64,000 nt of DNA from positions 152,526 through 216,525 of the forward strand of contig JAFVCE010000013.1 in assembly GCA_017479385.1 (NCBI GenBank), read 5' to 3'. The stretch's first letter is position 1. Each line of letters starts with the position of its first letter. The position numbers and the translations under genes are program-made. This stretch comes from Bacteroidales bacterium. Its GTDB lineage: Bacteria; Bacteroidota; Bacteroidia; Bacteroidales; P3. This document shows positions 46,245-54,292 of this stretch, piece after piece. A model generated the notes under the pieces. The model was not told the DNA's origin. It was given only the letters and a program-made list of their open reading frames with translations, and did not search any database.

Positions 46245-47237
46245 CTATTTGCAGAGGCGTCGGTAGGCGTCGAGCACGGCTTGTGGGTCGCTTATCATCG
46301 GCGGTGTCGAGGGGGCTATGGTCGAGTCGAGGTTGAGCGGAATGAGTTGTTTAGCGGTGCCTGCAAAAACGCCGAGGGCACCGTTGATGTTACCTTTCAC
46401 CTGTGAGGGCTCGGCAAACATGGTGTTAGAGTTGCTGGCGTTGGCCACTTGGCACAGATAGTCGAATCGTTCGGGCGTTACCGACTCGAAATTAAGCGAG
46501 TAGCTGTGCGAGAATGGTTTGACCTCGGTTGTGTCGACCAGTTTCAATACCATGAGTGTGACGTTGTAGTTTCGACCGTCGATAAGCGAGTCGCTGCAGA
46601 GTATTCGTTGGTAGAAGAATCCGCCAAAGGGTTGGAATGCAGCCACAGAGGGGTCGGTGATGAGGCGGTCGTTGCAGATGAAGTAGGGGTTAAAGGTGGT
46701 GTCGATGGTGTCGAACCCGCCAGTCATGATGTTGCGTCGCAGGCCGCTGTCGCGTTCCACCACGTTGATGTGGTACATCTCGTGCAGGTCGGCAATGTCG
46801 GCCAGTTGGAATTTTATCATCACCATGTGGAACAGCGAGCTATCGAGCCTTGCCGAGACGTTGTTGAGTGTGGGCATATAGGGCACGTAGGTCGAGGCCG
46901 TTGCCGTCTGGCCATTGTGCGAGGCGGTAATGCGCAGGCTGTCGCCGGGGGCGGCAGTGTAGCCGAAGAAGTAGTTGCAACCGCTCACCGAGTCGACAGC
47001 CACGGGCGTGTTGTTAACCAAAAGCGAGATGGTGGCGTTGCTGAGCGGCTTGTAGGTGTCGGCAAGGAAAAAGCGAGTTCGAGTGAAGTTGACAAACATC
47101 TGTTGCCCGTTCGACGGCATGGCGTTGAGTACCAGTGGCGATTCGATTTTGCTTTCGTCGATTTCCATCACCTCTTCGCACGAGGCAAAGAGCGTAGCGG
47201 TGAGTGCTATTAGGGCTAAAACGCGAAGGTATTTCAT
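46245..47237 (-). CDS. DUF4249 lipoprotein, partner of TonB receptor
   Basis: A 330-residue lipoprotein (LIALTATLFASCEE) of the DUF4249 family. The body begins with a beta-sandwich-like domain (PLSNATISLLVNNTPVAV, GDSLRITASHNGQTATAS) typical of the family. DUF4249 genes regularly lie next to a TonB-dependent receptor with a carboxypeptidase-regulatory N-domain; here it follows that receptor by 22 bases. It probably sits on the outer membrane and helps the receptor with an unknown ligand. Confidence 0.88.
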   Translation of the reverse strand: MKYLRVLALIALTATLFASCEEVMEIDESKIESPLVLNAMPSNGQQMFVNFTRTRFFLADTYKPLSNATISLLVNNTPVAVDSVSGCNYFFGYTAAPGDSLRITASHNGQTATASTYVPYMPTLNNVSARLDSSLFHMVMIKFQLADIADLHEMYHINVVERDSGLRRNIMTGGFDTIDTTFNPYFICNDRLITDPSVAAFQPFGGFFYQRILCSDSLIDGRNYNVTLMVLKLVDTTEVKPFSHSYSLNFESVTPERFDYLCQVANASNSNTMFAEPSQVKGNINGALGVFAGTAKQLIPLNLDSTIAPSTPPMISDPQAVLDAYRRLCK

Positions 47238-47259
47238 GGCTGTTGGTTGTTAGTGTGGA

Positions 47260-49716
47260 TTAAAAATATAAGGTGTAGGCCGCCGAGGGCAGTATTGGGA
47301 ACAGCGAGAGTTTGACGAGGGCTGTATTGTAGTCGCGGTATTGGTAGCGACGGCTGGGGTAAATCATGTATGGGTTTTGGCGGTTGTATACGTTATAGAT
47401 GCTTACGTTGATGGTGCGGTGCATATTTTTGCGCTTGAATTGGCGGTGGAAGTTGGCTCCAATGTCGAGGCGGTGGTAGTCGGGCATACGAAAGTTGTTG
47501 CGGCTGCTGATGTAGGAGAGGCTGCCGTGGCGTCCGGCAAGGTCGGGGTTGTTGTAGTATTCAGGGTCGTCGAACGCGACTGGGTATTTTTGTAGGGCCA
47601 GCGTGGCGGCGTTGCCCGACGAGTATACCCACGTGGCGCTGACGTCGATATTGCTCGTAATTTTGTAGGAGAGCACTATCGAGATGTCGTGGTGGCGGTC
47701 GTACTTGGCTGGGAATGGGCGCCCCTCGTTGAGTTCTTGGCCAGGGCGGTCGAAGAGGTGTGTGGTTCGGCTATAGGTGTATCCTATCCACCCCGTGAGG
47801 TTACCGATGTTGCGTTGGGCCAGAAATTCGATACCATAAGCCCAGCCGTCGCCGGTCACCACAAGGTTCTCCCACCCATCGGAGGTTCCAAAGAACGAGG
47901 CTCCGTCCTTGTATTCGATGAGGTTCGACATACGTTTGTAGTAGCCTTCAATCGAGAAGTCGGCAATGCCGCTGCGGCTGTAGGATATGCCGGCCGCAAT
48001 TTGGTGCGACTCCATGGGTTTGATGTTTCGTGTTACGGGCACCCAGAGGTCGGTTGGCATACTGATGCTGGTGGTCGAAAGCAGGTGCATATATTGTTTC
48101 ATGTAGGCGTAGCCGGCCTTGACCGAAATGTCGTCGGTTAGCATTACGCGGCCCGAAACGCGCGGTTGGAGCGAGGGGTAGAGGGTGTCGTCTACGTAGA
48201 AGCCACTGGCGTGGAGGCCGAAGTTGAGTTTAACCCGTTCGCCAAGTTCCCAGTCGTCTTCGGCGTAGGCCACCATCTCGGTTGCGGGTACGAGGCTGCT
48301 GTTGATGGTGGTGTCCATCTTGAATTTCGACCCCATTTGCACCTGGTCTATGTAGTCTACCGTGGCGCTCATCACTTCGGGGGTGAAGAAGTGGCGGGTG
48401 AGGTAGGTGCCAAAGCGCACATCGTGCTCGGGCTGTGGGTTGTAGTTGAAGTCGGCCCGCAGCGTTATGTCTTTTATGCCCGAGTTGTAGTCGCCCTTCA
48501 TGGTCGAGATGTCCTCGTCGCCGTCGATTTGGGCCACTTTTTTGATATTGCCAGTGATGACATTATTATATTGTGTGTATGCAGCTGTGAGGTCGAAGAA
48601 GAGTTTTGGGGTGATGACGTAGTTCCAGCGCAGGGCGCCCACCAGGTTGCCCCATTGGTTGTGGAACCCGAGGTTCTGGTCTTCCATCAGGCTCGAAACC
48701 ATCTGGACTGTGCCGTAGGCGTCGTCGAGGCCGGTATAGAAGGTGGCGTATAGGCGGTTGCGGTCGTTGAATTTGTGGGTCACCTTGGCGTTGAGGTCGT
48801 AGAAGTAGTAGCCTGCCCCGAGGTCGCCATCGTTGGTGAGCGAGGTGGAGAGGCCGTTGCTCATCGAGGGTATCATTTTGGTGAAGATGGGTATGAGGAT
48901 GAGGTCGGCATAGGTTCGGCGTGCCGATACGTTGAAGGTGGTTCGCTCTTTGATTATGGGGCCTTCGAGGTTGATTTTGGCCGAGATGAGGCCTATCGAG
49001 GCGTTGCCGTGCAGCTCTTTGTCGTTGCCGTTGTTGGTGGTTACGTCGAGCACTGATGAGAGTCGCCCACCAAATCGGGCTGGGAACGAGCCTTTGTAGA
49101 GGGTTACGTTTTTGACGGCATCGGTGTTGAAGGCCGAGAAGAAGCCACCCAGGTGGTTGACGTTGTAGAGCGGTATGCCGTCGAGCAGGAAGAGGTTCTC
49201 GTCGGGGCCGCCGCCGCGCACATACATACCGCTGTTGCCTTCCGAACCGCTCTGCACGCCTGGCATGAGCTGCAGGGCTTTGATGAGGTCGGCCTCGCCA
49301 AAGAGCACGGGCACGGCCTTGATTTGCTCGACGGTGACTTGCATCGCGCTCATTTGCGACGAGCGTGTGTCGCCGGGTTTCTCGGCGGTGATGACTACCT
49401 CGTCGAGTTGGACCGATGGTTTTAGGTCGAAGTTGAGCGTGGTGTTGCGGTCGAGTTTGAGGTTGTTGAGCGCCACTTCGTAGCCTATGTAGGTTATGCG
49501 GAGGTTGACGGAGTCGGCCTTCAGCGTCAGCGAGTAGCGGCCGTTGACGTTGGTCACGGTGCCTTTGCCCGAGCGGGTGTCGAGCACGGTGGCGCCGATG
49601 AGTGTCTCGCCCGAGGAACGGTCGGTGATGGTGCCCGAGATGGTGAATGTTTGGGCCATGCCAAGTGCTGGAAGGAGGGTCGCGAGCAGCGTTAATAGTT
49701 TGATTATGTGCTTCAT
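47260..49716 (-). CDS. TonB-dependent outer-membrane receptor with carboxypeptidase-like N-domain
   Basis: An 818-residue receptor. After a signal peptide (LLPALGMAQ) comes a CarboxypepD_reg-like domain (TISGTITDRSSGETLIGATV, then GYEVALNNLKL), a plug (VVITAEKPGD, LMPGVQSGSEGNSGMYVRGG, FLLDGIPLYNVNHLGGFFS), and a 22-strand-type barrel ending SAAYTLYF with a final aromatic. It is shorter than SusC proteins and is paired with DUF4249 rather than SusD, so the ligand is probably not a glycan imported by a Sus-type complex. A -7 box lies 44 bases upstream. Confidence 0.93.
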   Translation of the reverse strand: MKHIIKLLTLLATLLPALGMAQTFTISGTITDRSSGETLIGATVLDTRSGKGTVTNVNGRYSLTLKADSVNLRITYIGYEVALNNLKLDRNTTLNFDLKPSVQLDEVVITAEKPGDTRSSQMSAMQVTVEQIKAVPVLFGEADLIKALQLMPGVQSGSEGNSGMYVRGGGPDENLFLLDGIPLYNVNHLGGFFSAFNTDAVKNVTLYKGSFPARFGGRLSSVLDVTTNNGNDKELHGNASIGLISAKINLEGPIIKERTTFNVSARRTYADLILIPIFTKMIPSMSNGLSTSLTNDGDLGAGYYFYDLNAKVTHKFNDRNRLYATFYTGLDDAYGTVQMVSSLMEDQNLGFHNQWGNLVGALRWNYVITPKLFFDLTAAYTQYNNVITGNIKKVAQIDGDEDISTMKGDYNSGIKDITLRADFNYNPQPEHDVRFGTYLTRHFFTPEVMSATVDYIDQVQMGSKFKMDTTINSSLVPATEMVAYAEDDWELGERVKLNFGLHASGFYVDDTLYPSLQPRVSGRVMLTDDISVKAGYAYMKQYMHLLSTTSISMPTDLWVPVTRNIKPMESHQIAAGISYSRSGIADFSIEGYYKRMSNLIEYKDGASFFGTSDGWENLVVTGDGWAYGIEFLAQRNIGNLTGWIGYTYSRTTHLFDRPGQELNEGRPFPAKYDRHHDISIVLSYKITSNIDVSATWVYSSGNAATLALQKYPVAFDDPEYYNNPDLAGRHGSLSYISSRNNFRMPDYHRLDIGANFHRQFKRKNMHRTINVSIYNVYNRQNPYMIYPSRRYQYRDYNTALVKLSLFPILPSAAYTLYF

Positions 49717-49759
49717 AGAGGTGAGTGGCGGTTGCTGTTTCGAAATTGGTTACGGACTG

Positions 49760-49767
49760 CAAATTTA
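49760..49767 (-). promoter_or_regulatory. -7 element of the TonB receptor operon
   Basis: CAAATTTA on the plus strand reads TAAATTTG on the minus strand, 44 bases before the receptor start. No -33 match at usual spacing. Confidence 0.5.
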
Positions 49768-49799
49768 ATAAAAAAAACTGACTTGTAGCGTTTTTTTTG

Positions 49800-49970
49800 T
49801 GGCTTTTTTTGCAAAAAATGGTTTTCGGGTTGCTTGGGGCATTGGTTGGGCGGGGTATGTGGCTGGTAGTTAGGGTTGTGTGTGGGTCGGGGTTGGGCTG
49901 GGCGCTGGGTTGTGGAAGTGTGTTTTGGGAGGGTTGTGTTTGGGTGTTTTGGTCGGGGGTTAAATGGCTG
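49800..49970 (+). other. G/T-rich, C-poor intergenic tract
   Basis: About 170 bases with many GGG and GGGG runs separated by T-rich spacers (ggtcggggttgggctgggc). The skew mirrors the C/A-rich tract at 35.7 kb. No credible gene; the open frame across it is Gly/Trp/Val low complexity. Confidence 0.55.
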
Positions 49971-49982
49971 TGTATCAATGGC

Positions 49983-50026
49983 TGTTCGACCTCAATACGA
50001 CCTTAACCCCTCTTTAACCCCTCTTT
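49983..50026 (-). repeat. Interspersed intergenic repeat, copy 5
   Basis: On the minus strand AAAGAGGGGTTAAAGAGGGG, then TTAAGGTCGTATTGAGGTCG and AACA. It lies downstream of the glutamine synthetase gene in the same direction as that gene's transcription. Confidence 0.85.
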
Positions 50027-50103
50027 GGTGCTGTGAATGTGGCAGTTGTGTGGGGTGAAGATGGCGGAGGTGGAGGGGGTGTTTTTGTGTGGAGGGGGTG
50101 TTT

Positions 50104-50151
50104 AAACAAGAAGTTGCGGAAAACCGCCAGGTTTTCCGCAACTTCTTGTTT
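50104..50151 (-). terminator. 22-bp perfect hairpin after glutamine synthetase
   Basis: Positions 50104-50125 pair perfectly with 50130-50151 around GCCA. It begins 19 bases after the glutamine synthetase stop. There is no U tract on the minus strand, whereas on the plus strand TTTGTTTTT follows. Confidence 0.75.
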
Positions 50152-50169
50152 GTTTTTGGGCGCTGTTTT

Positions 50170-51675
50170 TCAGCCGCATTGGATGAATTGTTCGACGAGT
50201 TGGAGGGTTTTCTGGGCGTCGTTGCCTATTTCGGCGCGGAGGGTGCGGTCGTTGTAGGTGCGGAGGCCGCCGATGATGCCGTCGATGAGTTGTGGGGCGA
50301 AGATGCCGTCTTTTTCGTAGATGGCGCGGTCGCGCTCGAGTTGGTCGGCGCTGGCGGCGCAGCTGTCGGGCAGCACGGCGAGGCGTTTGAGGACATCTTC
50401 GTGTTCGAAGATGTTGACGCTGACGTAGCGTTCTTTGGCGTATTGTTCGGCGTTGGCCATTTCGAAGCCGTGGCGTGCTGCTACGGCCATTCCGGCGAGG
50501 AGGAGGTAGATGTTGGCCGAGCCGTCGGGGGTGCGGAGTTCGATGGTTTGTTTGTGGCTGAAGTCGACGTCGGTCTTGGCTTCGAGTGGGTTGGCGTGGG
50601 CCATCATGTTGCCGCTGCCGCGGGTCCAGCCGAGGGGTACGCGCACCATGGCGCTGCGGTTGCGGTCGCCCCAGCAGATGTTGGTTGGGGCTTCTTGGTG
50701 GGGCACGAGGCGGAAGTAGCTGGTGGGGTTGGTGTTGCCGAAGGCGGTGAGCGAGCCTGCGAGGTCGAGTATGCCGGCTATGGTTTTGTGGGCGATGGGG
50801 GTGAGGCCGTCGGCACCGACATACATATTTTGGCCGTTGTGGCTGACGCGGGTGTGGATGTGCATTCCGCTACCGGCTTTGCCGATGGTGATTTTGGGGG
50901 CGAAGGTTACTTCGACGCCGTATTGGTAGGCGAGCGAGCGGAGTATCCATTTGGCTATGAGCAGTTGGTCGGCGGCGTCTTCGAGGGTGGTGGGAAGGAA
51001 TTCTATCTCGTTTTGTTCGTACATGGTGTCGCCCACGGTGAAGTTGCCCACTTCGCTGTGGCCGTATTTGATGAGGCCGCCGGTTTGGGCTATGAGGCGC
51101 ATGGCTTCGGTGCGCAGGTCTTCGAATTTGCAGAAGGGGCGCGAGGCGTGGTAGCCACGTTGGTCGGCAGGGAGGTAGATTTCTTCTTTGGGGGCTATGA
51201 CGTAGTATTCCAGTTCGCCCATGACTTCGAATTCCATGCCGCCGGTGGCTTCGCGGAAGGCGCGTCCGGCTTTGGCCAGTGTGTATTCGGGGGCCATGTT
51301 GAAGGGTTCGCCGTCTTTGGTGTAGAAAGCGCAGAGTATGTCGAGCGTCGGTATCTCGGCAAAGGGGTTGATGAAGGCGGTGCGGAAGCGGGGTATGACG
51401 TAGAGGTCGGAGCTGCCGGCTTCGAGGAATGGGAAGAGCGAACTGCCGTCGACGCGCTCGCCGCTGGTGAGCACCTCGTCGGCGTGTTCGAGGCTGTTGA
51501 TGATGAAGTTGAGCGTCTTCAGTCGCCCGTCGTTCGCCATGTAGCGAAAGTTGATCATCTCGATTTCGAACTCCTCGATGACCCGGAGGATATCCGCCTT
51601 GGTGAATTCGGCCATCGGCTTTTCGAGGAATTGCACCAAGCGGTTGGGATTGAGCTTTATTTGGTCTTGTGTCAT
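50170..51675 (-). CDS. glnA: Glutamine synthetase
   Basis: A 501-residue type I-like glutamine synthetase (glutamate + NH3 + ATP). MTQDQIKLN at 51675 is the start; it sits behind a full promoter. Family signatures are ELEYYVIAP, YEQNEIEFLP, GKAGSGMHIHTRVSHNG, NICWGDRNRSAMVRVP and the late IELRTPDGSANIYLLLAGM. It is longer than GlnA of enteric bacteria by about 30 residues and I see no adenylylation-loop motif of the enteric kind, so regulation may differ. It is a single-gene unit. Confidence 0.93.
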   Translation of the reverse strand: MTQDQIKLNPNRLVQFLEKPMAEFTKADILRVIEEFEIEMINFRYMANDGRLKTLNFIINSLEHADEVLTSGERVDGSSLFPFLEAGSSDLYVIPRFRTAFINPFAEIPTLDILCAFYTKDGEPFNMAPEYTLAKAGRAFREATGGMEFEVMGELEYYVIAPKEEIYLPADQRGYHASRPFCKFEDLRTEAMRLIAQTGGLIKYGHSEVGNFTVGDTMYEQNEIEFLPTTLEDAADQLLIAKWILRSLAYQYGVEVTFAPKITIGKAGSGMHIHTRVSHNGQNMYVGADGLTPIAHKTIAGILDLAGSLTAFGNTNPTSYFRLVPHQEAPTNICWGDRNRSAMVRVPLGWTRGSGNMMAHANPLEAKTDVDFSHKQTIELRTPDGSANIYLLLAGMAVAARHGFEMANAEQYAKERYVSVNIFEHEDVLKRLAVLPDSCAASADQLERDRAIYEKDGIFAPQLIDGIIGGLRTYNDRTLRAEIGNDAQKTLQLVEQFIQCG

Positions 51676-51702
51676 TGTTATGTTATTTTTAAAAATGGGC
51701 TG

Positions 51703-51733
51703 CAAAGGTACGACAAAAAATCGATATGGCAAA
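51703..51733 (-). promoter_or_regulatory. Bacteroidota-type promoter of glutamine synthetase
   Basis: On the minus strand TTTTG (near 51733-51730), 19 bases, then TACCTTTG (51710-51703), 28 bases before the start codon. Confidence 0.75.
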
Positions 51734-51806
51734 ATATTTTTTGCATTCGTTTGCAAAAGGGGCCACGCTCGGCCCACTTTTTTGTCGTTTTGTGGCTGTG
51801 GCAGTG

Positions 51807-54209
51807 CTATTTCGAGCCTACCACAATCTCGTCGCAGAATAGGTAGGAGGGTTGCCCGGCCGAGGGGTGCCAGCTGGGCAGCGGGCCCGCATTGCGAGCC
51901 ACGACACGTATGTGGCGAGTGTTGAGGCCCAAGTTGCGCAGGCGCAGGGTTACCACCGTGGGTTGCTGGGTGCGGAAGTCGGGCTCGAAGTGCTGGGTGT
52001 GTGCCAGCTGCCAACTGCGCCCGTTGCGCGAGGTGTAGACCTCTACCGTTTGTGGCGAGAGTATCCAGTCGCGCGTCAGTTGCAGGAAGCGCATGGTCAG
52101 GGTCTCTACTTTTTGGCTGCTGCCGAGGTCGAGGGCGGCGTCGAGGTCGCAACCCTGAAAACCTTGCCAATGGCCATCGGCGTAGTCCTCGTCGCTGCCC
52201 AGAAGGCCGTCGGTCAAGGCGCCATCGCCGCCAGCGCGGTAAGCTTCGCGGTAGGTACTGGGCTGCGACCCGAGGGTTACGCGCGCGCCGAGTGCGCCGT
52301 GAAGCAGCACATAGCGCTGGCTGTAGTAGGGCTCGCCCCATTGGTCGAACACCACGGCGCGCACCGTGGCGCTACGGTCGAGGGCGACGGGAGAGGTGTA
52401 GACCTCGGAGCCGCGCGTGGGGCGGCTGCCGTCGGTGGTGTAGTAAATGGTGTCGGCCAATTGGGTGCTCATAATTATCTGATTGTGCGAAACTTCGAAC
52501 CTAACGTTGTGTTGGGCGGTCTTGGCTGCGAAGCCCAGGTCGTCGTAGCGTTTGGCAATGCGGTCGCGCCAGTAGTCGCCACATTCGTAGTCCCAAAGGC
52601 GCAAGTATTCACGCTTCAGGTCGAGCAGGTGGGTCATGAATTGGCCAGTGAGATTAGAGGCCTCTTCGGCGCGGTTGGTGTCGGCCAAAGTTGCCATAAG
52701 GTGCTGCTTTTCGGCGGTGAGGGCAATGCGGTGCAGGGCGTAGCGTGCGTAGGGTGTAAGGCTGTCGGTTGGGGTGCTGCCAATGATGGCTTCGACGCGG
52801 CGAGCGCGTAGTGTGTCGGCTTTGCCCGAAAGTGGGGCGTAGAGGGCGTCGACCGCAAACCAGCTGGCTATGTCGGGGTTGCTATGCAGGCGTTGTAGCG
52901 TGCGGAACGAGGCCAGCTCGCGGCTGTCGAATAGGCGAGCGTAGTTCTCGTCGAATTGGTGGCGGCGCTGTTCGAGTTCGGCCTGGGCTTCGTCGGGGTT
53001 GGTGGCGGTAATAGGGTGCCACGCCATCTCGGCGGCCCATGCCACGGCATAGAAGCACGAGCCGAAGAGCGCTTCGCCCGAGTCGTCCCAAGCGGTTACC
53101 AAAAAGCCTTCGGCTCCGAGGGCTGCGCCGTCGCGGGCCAAGTTGGCTATGTTTATGGGCCAGGCCTCGGGGTCGGGGGCAATGGTGCTGGCTTGGTTAA
53201 CGCTGGCGGCTACCCAGAATAGGCGGCCGGTCTTGGCGATGGGGTCGATTGTGGTGGTGTAGCTCGGCTGTGGAGCATAGCTCCACACGATGTATGTCAT
53301 GTCGGCTGGCAGCCGCTCTGTCATGACAGGGTTTTTGGCCACGATGTCGGCCCACATCAACGGGCGGAAGTGGTAAGGGCGCAGTAGTTTTGCCACGCGG
53401 TTCACGTGGCGACAGTAGGCTTCGTCGCTGCCAATGCGCTCGACGTATTGGCGTGCGCGGCCGCTGCCGAGGGCTTCGGTCTCGTCGCAGTTGATGTGGA
53501 ACATTTTGGCACGGATATTGCTCTGTGCCACTTGGCCGATGCGCTGTTTGAGGAAGTCGTAGGTCTGCGCCGAGCCGGGGTTGAGCGTTGTGGGCGAGTC
53601 TTTTATGTCGTCGTAGAATGGGCTTTGGAATGTTTTTTCGAAGTGGGCGAAGCACTGCAGGTTGGGAATAATCGAGGGATGGGTCTTGACGGTGGGCAAC
53701 TGCCGTGCTGCCAGCGGAGCAAGGTCGGGCATAGAGTCGCTGTAGAGCGTGTGTTCGGTGTAGTAGGTGCTGGCGTTGAGGCGCAGGCGGTCGGCCATTT
53801 TGAGTTGGCGTTCGATGAATTTGCTGTTGGGTATGGGACCGCGGCTCACGTCGTCGAGGTAGCCACGAAAGGCAAAGGCGGGCCAGTCTACCACCGTCAT
53901 GCAGGGCAGCGAGTCGCCCCACACCTCGGCCAGTTGGGCCACAAATTGCTCGCCGTACTCCATGCCGTCGGCGTCGACATATTCGAGCGTAATTCCCTCG
54001 GTACTAATAACTATGCGGTAGGCCTGCTCTTGGCTTGAGGCGCCGGCAATCTTGCCCACGTGGCGCAGTGTTGGCGCTGCCGATGAGGGGCAGAAACCCT
54101 GTGTGCGCTCTACGCGTTGTGGGGTGGGAATGACGCGGGTGTTGAAGTCCTGTCCCACGGCTGTCGAGAGGGCTGCTATGGCGAGTAGTGTTGTGATGGC
54201 CTTTCGCAT
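51807..54209 (-). CDS. GH20-like beta-N-acetylhexosaminidase with C-terminal accessory domains
   Basis: The start MRKAITTLLAIAALSTAVGQ at 54209 gives a signal peptide and 800 residues; the upstream ATG at 54257 adds a non-signal extension. Residues about 20-130 are a GH20b-like domain (RVIPTPQRVERTQGF, GITLEYVDADGMEYGEQ). The catalytic barrel follows (FRGYLDDVSRGPIPNSKF); the likely Asp-Glu pair is in FHINCDETEALG, differing from the usual HxGGDE. Then come a helical region, a chitobiase-C-terminal-like domain (IYYTTDGSRPTRGSEVY) and a discoidin-like end with VEVYTSRNGRSWQ. It probably releases N-acetylhexosamines from host or peptidoglycan glycans in the periplasm. The family call is good, substrate unknown. 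Confidence 0.8.
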   Translation of the reverse strand: MRKAITTLLAIAALSTAVGQDFNTRVIPTPQRVERTQGFCPSSAAPTLRHVGKIAGASSQEQAYRIVISTEGITLEYVDADGMEYGEQFVAQLAEVWGDSLPCMTVVDWPAFAFRGYLDDVSRGPIPNSKFIERQLKMADRLRLNASTYYTEHTLYSDSMPDLAPLAARQLPTVKTHPSIIPNLQCFAHFEKTFQSPFYDDIKDSPTTLNPGSAQTYDFLKQRIGQVAQSNIRAKMFHINCDETEALGSGRARQYVERIGSDEAYCRHVNRVAKLLRPYHFRPLMWADIVAKNPVMTERLPADMTYIVWSYAPQPSYTTTIDPIAKTGRLFWVAASVNQASTIAPDPEAWPINIANLARDGAALGAEGFLVTAWDDSGEALFGSCFYAVAWAAEMAWHPITATNPDEAQAELEQRRHQFDENYARLFDSRELASFRTLQRLHSNPDIASWFAVDALYAPLSGKADTLRARRVEAIIGSTPTDSLTPYARYALHRIALTAEKQHLMATLADTNRAEEASNLTGQFMTHLLDLKREYLRLWDYECGDYWRDRIAKRYDDLGFAAKTAQHNVRFEVSHNQIIMSTQLADTIYYTTDGSRPTRGSEVYTSPVALDRSATVRAVVFDQWGEPYYSQRYVLLHGALGARVTLGSQPSTYREAYRAGGDGALTDGLLGSDEDYADGHWQGFQGCDLDAALDLGSSQKVETLTMRFLQLTRDWILSPQTVEVYTSRNGRSWQLAHTQHFEPDFRTQQPTVVTLRLRNLGLNTRHIRVVARNAGPLPSWHPSAGQPSYLFCDEIVVGSK

Positions 54210-54228
54210 AGGTGTCTGGTTTTTAGGT

Positions 54229-54268
54229 GGCGGCGAAAAAAGTGTGGTTTCGCACAATTTTCGCCGCC
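54229..54268. terminator. Hairpin between recJ and the GH20-like gene
   Basis: GGCGGCGAAAA (54229-54239) pairs with TTTTCGCCGCC (54258-54268), with an inner GTG/CAC. It starts 24 bases beyond the recJ stop. T runs lie on the plus-strand side, so its strength on the minus strand is uncertain. Confidence 0.65.
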
Positions 54269-54292
54269 TTTTTGCGTTATTATTGTCGGTGC

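Noticed and set aside
50089-51846. 585-codon plus-strand frame opposite glutamine synthetase
   Set aside because: It is the exact complement of glnA with Val/Glu/Gly-rich product and no family features.
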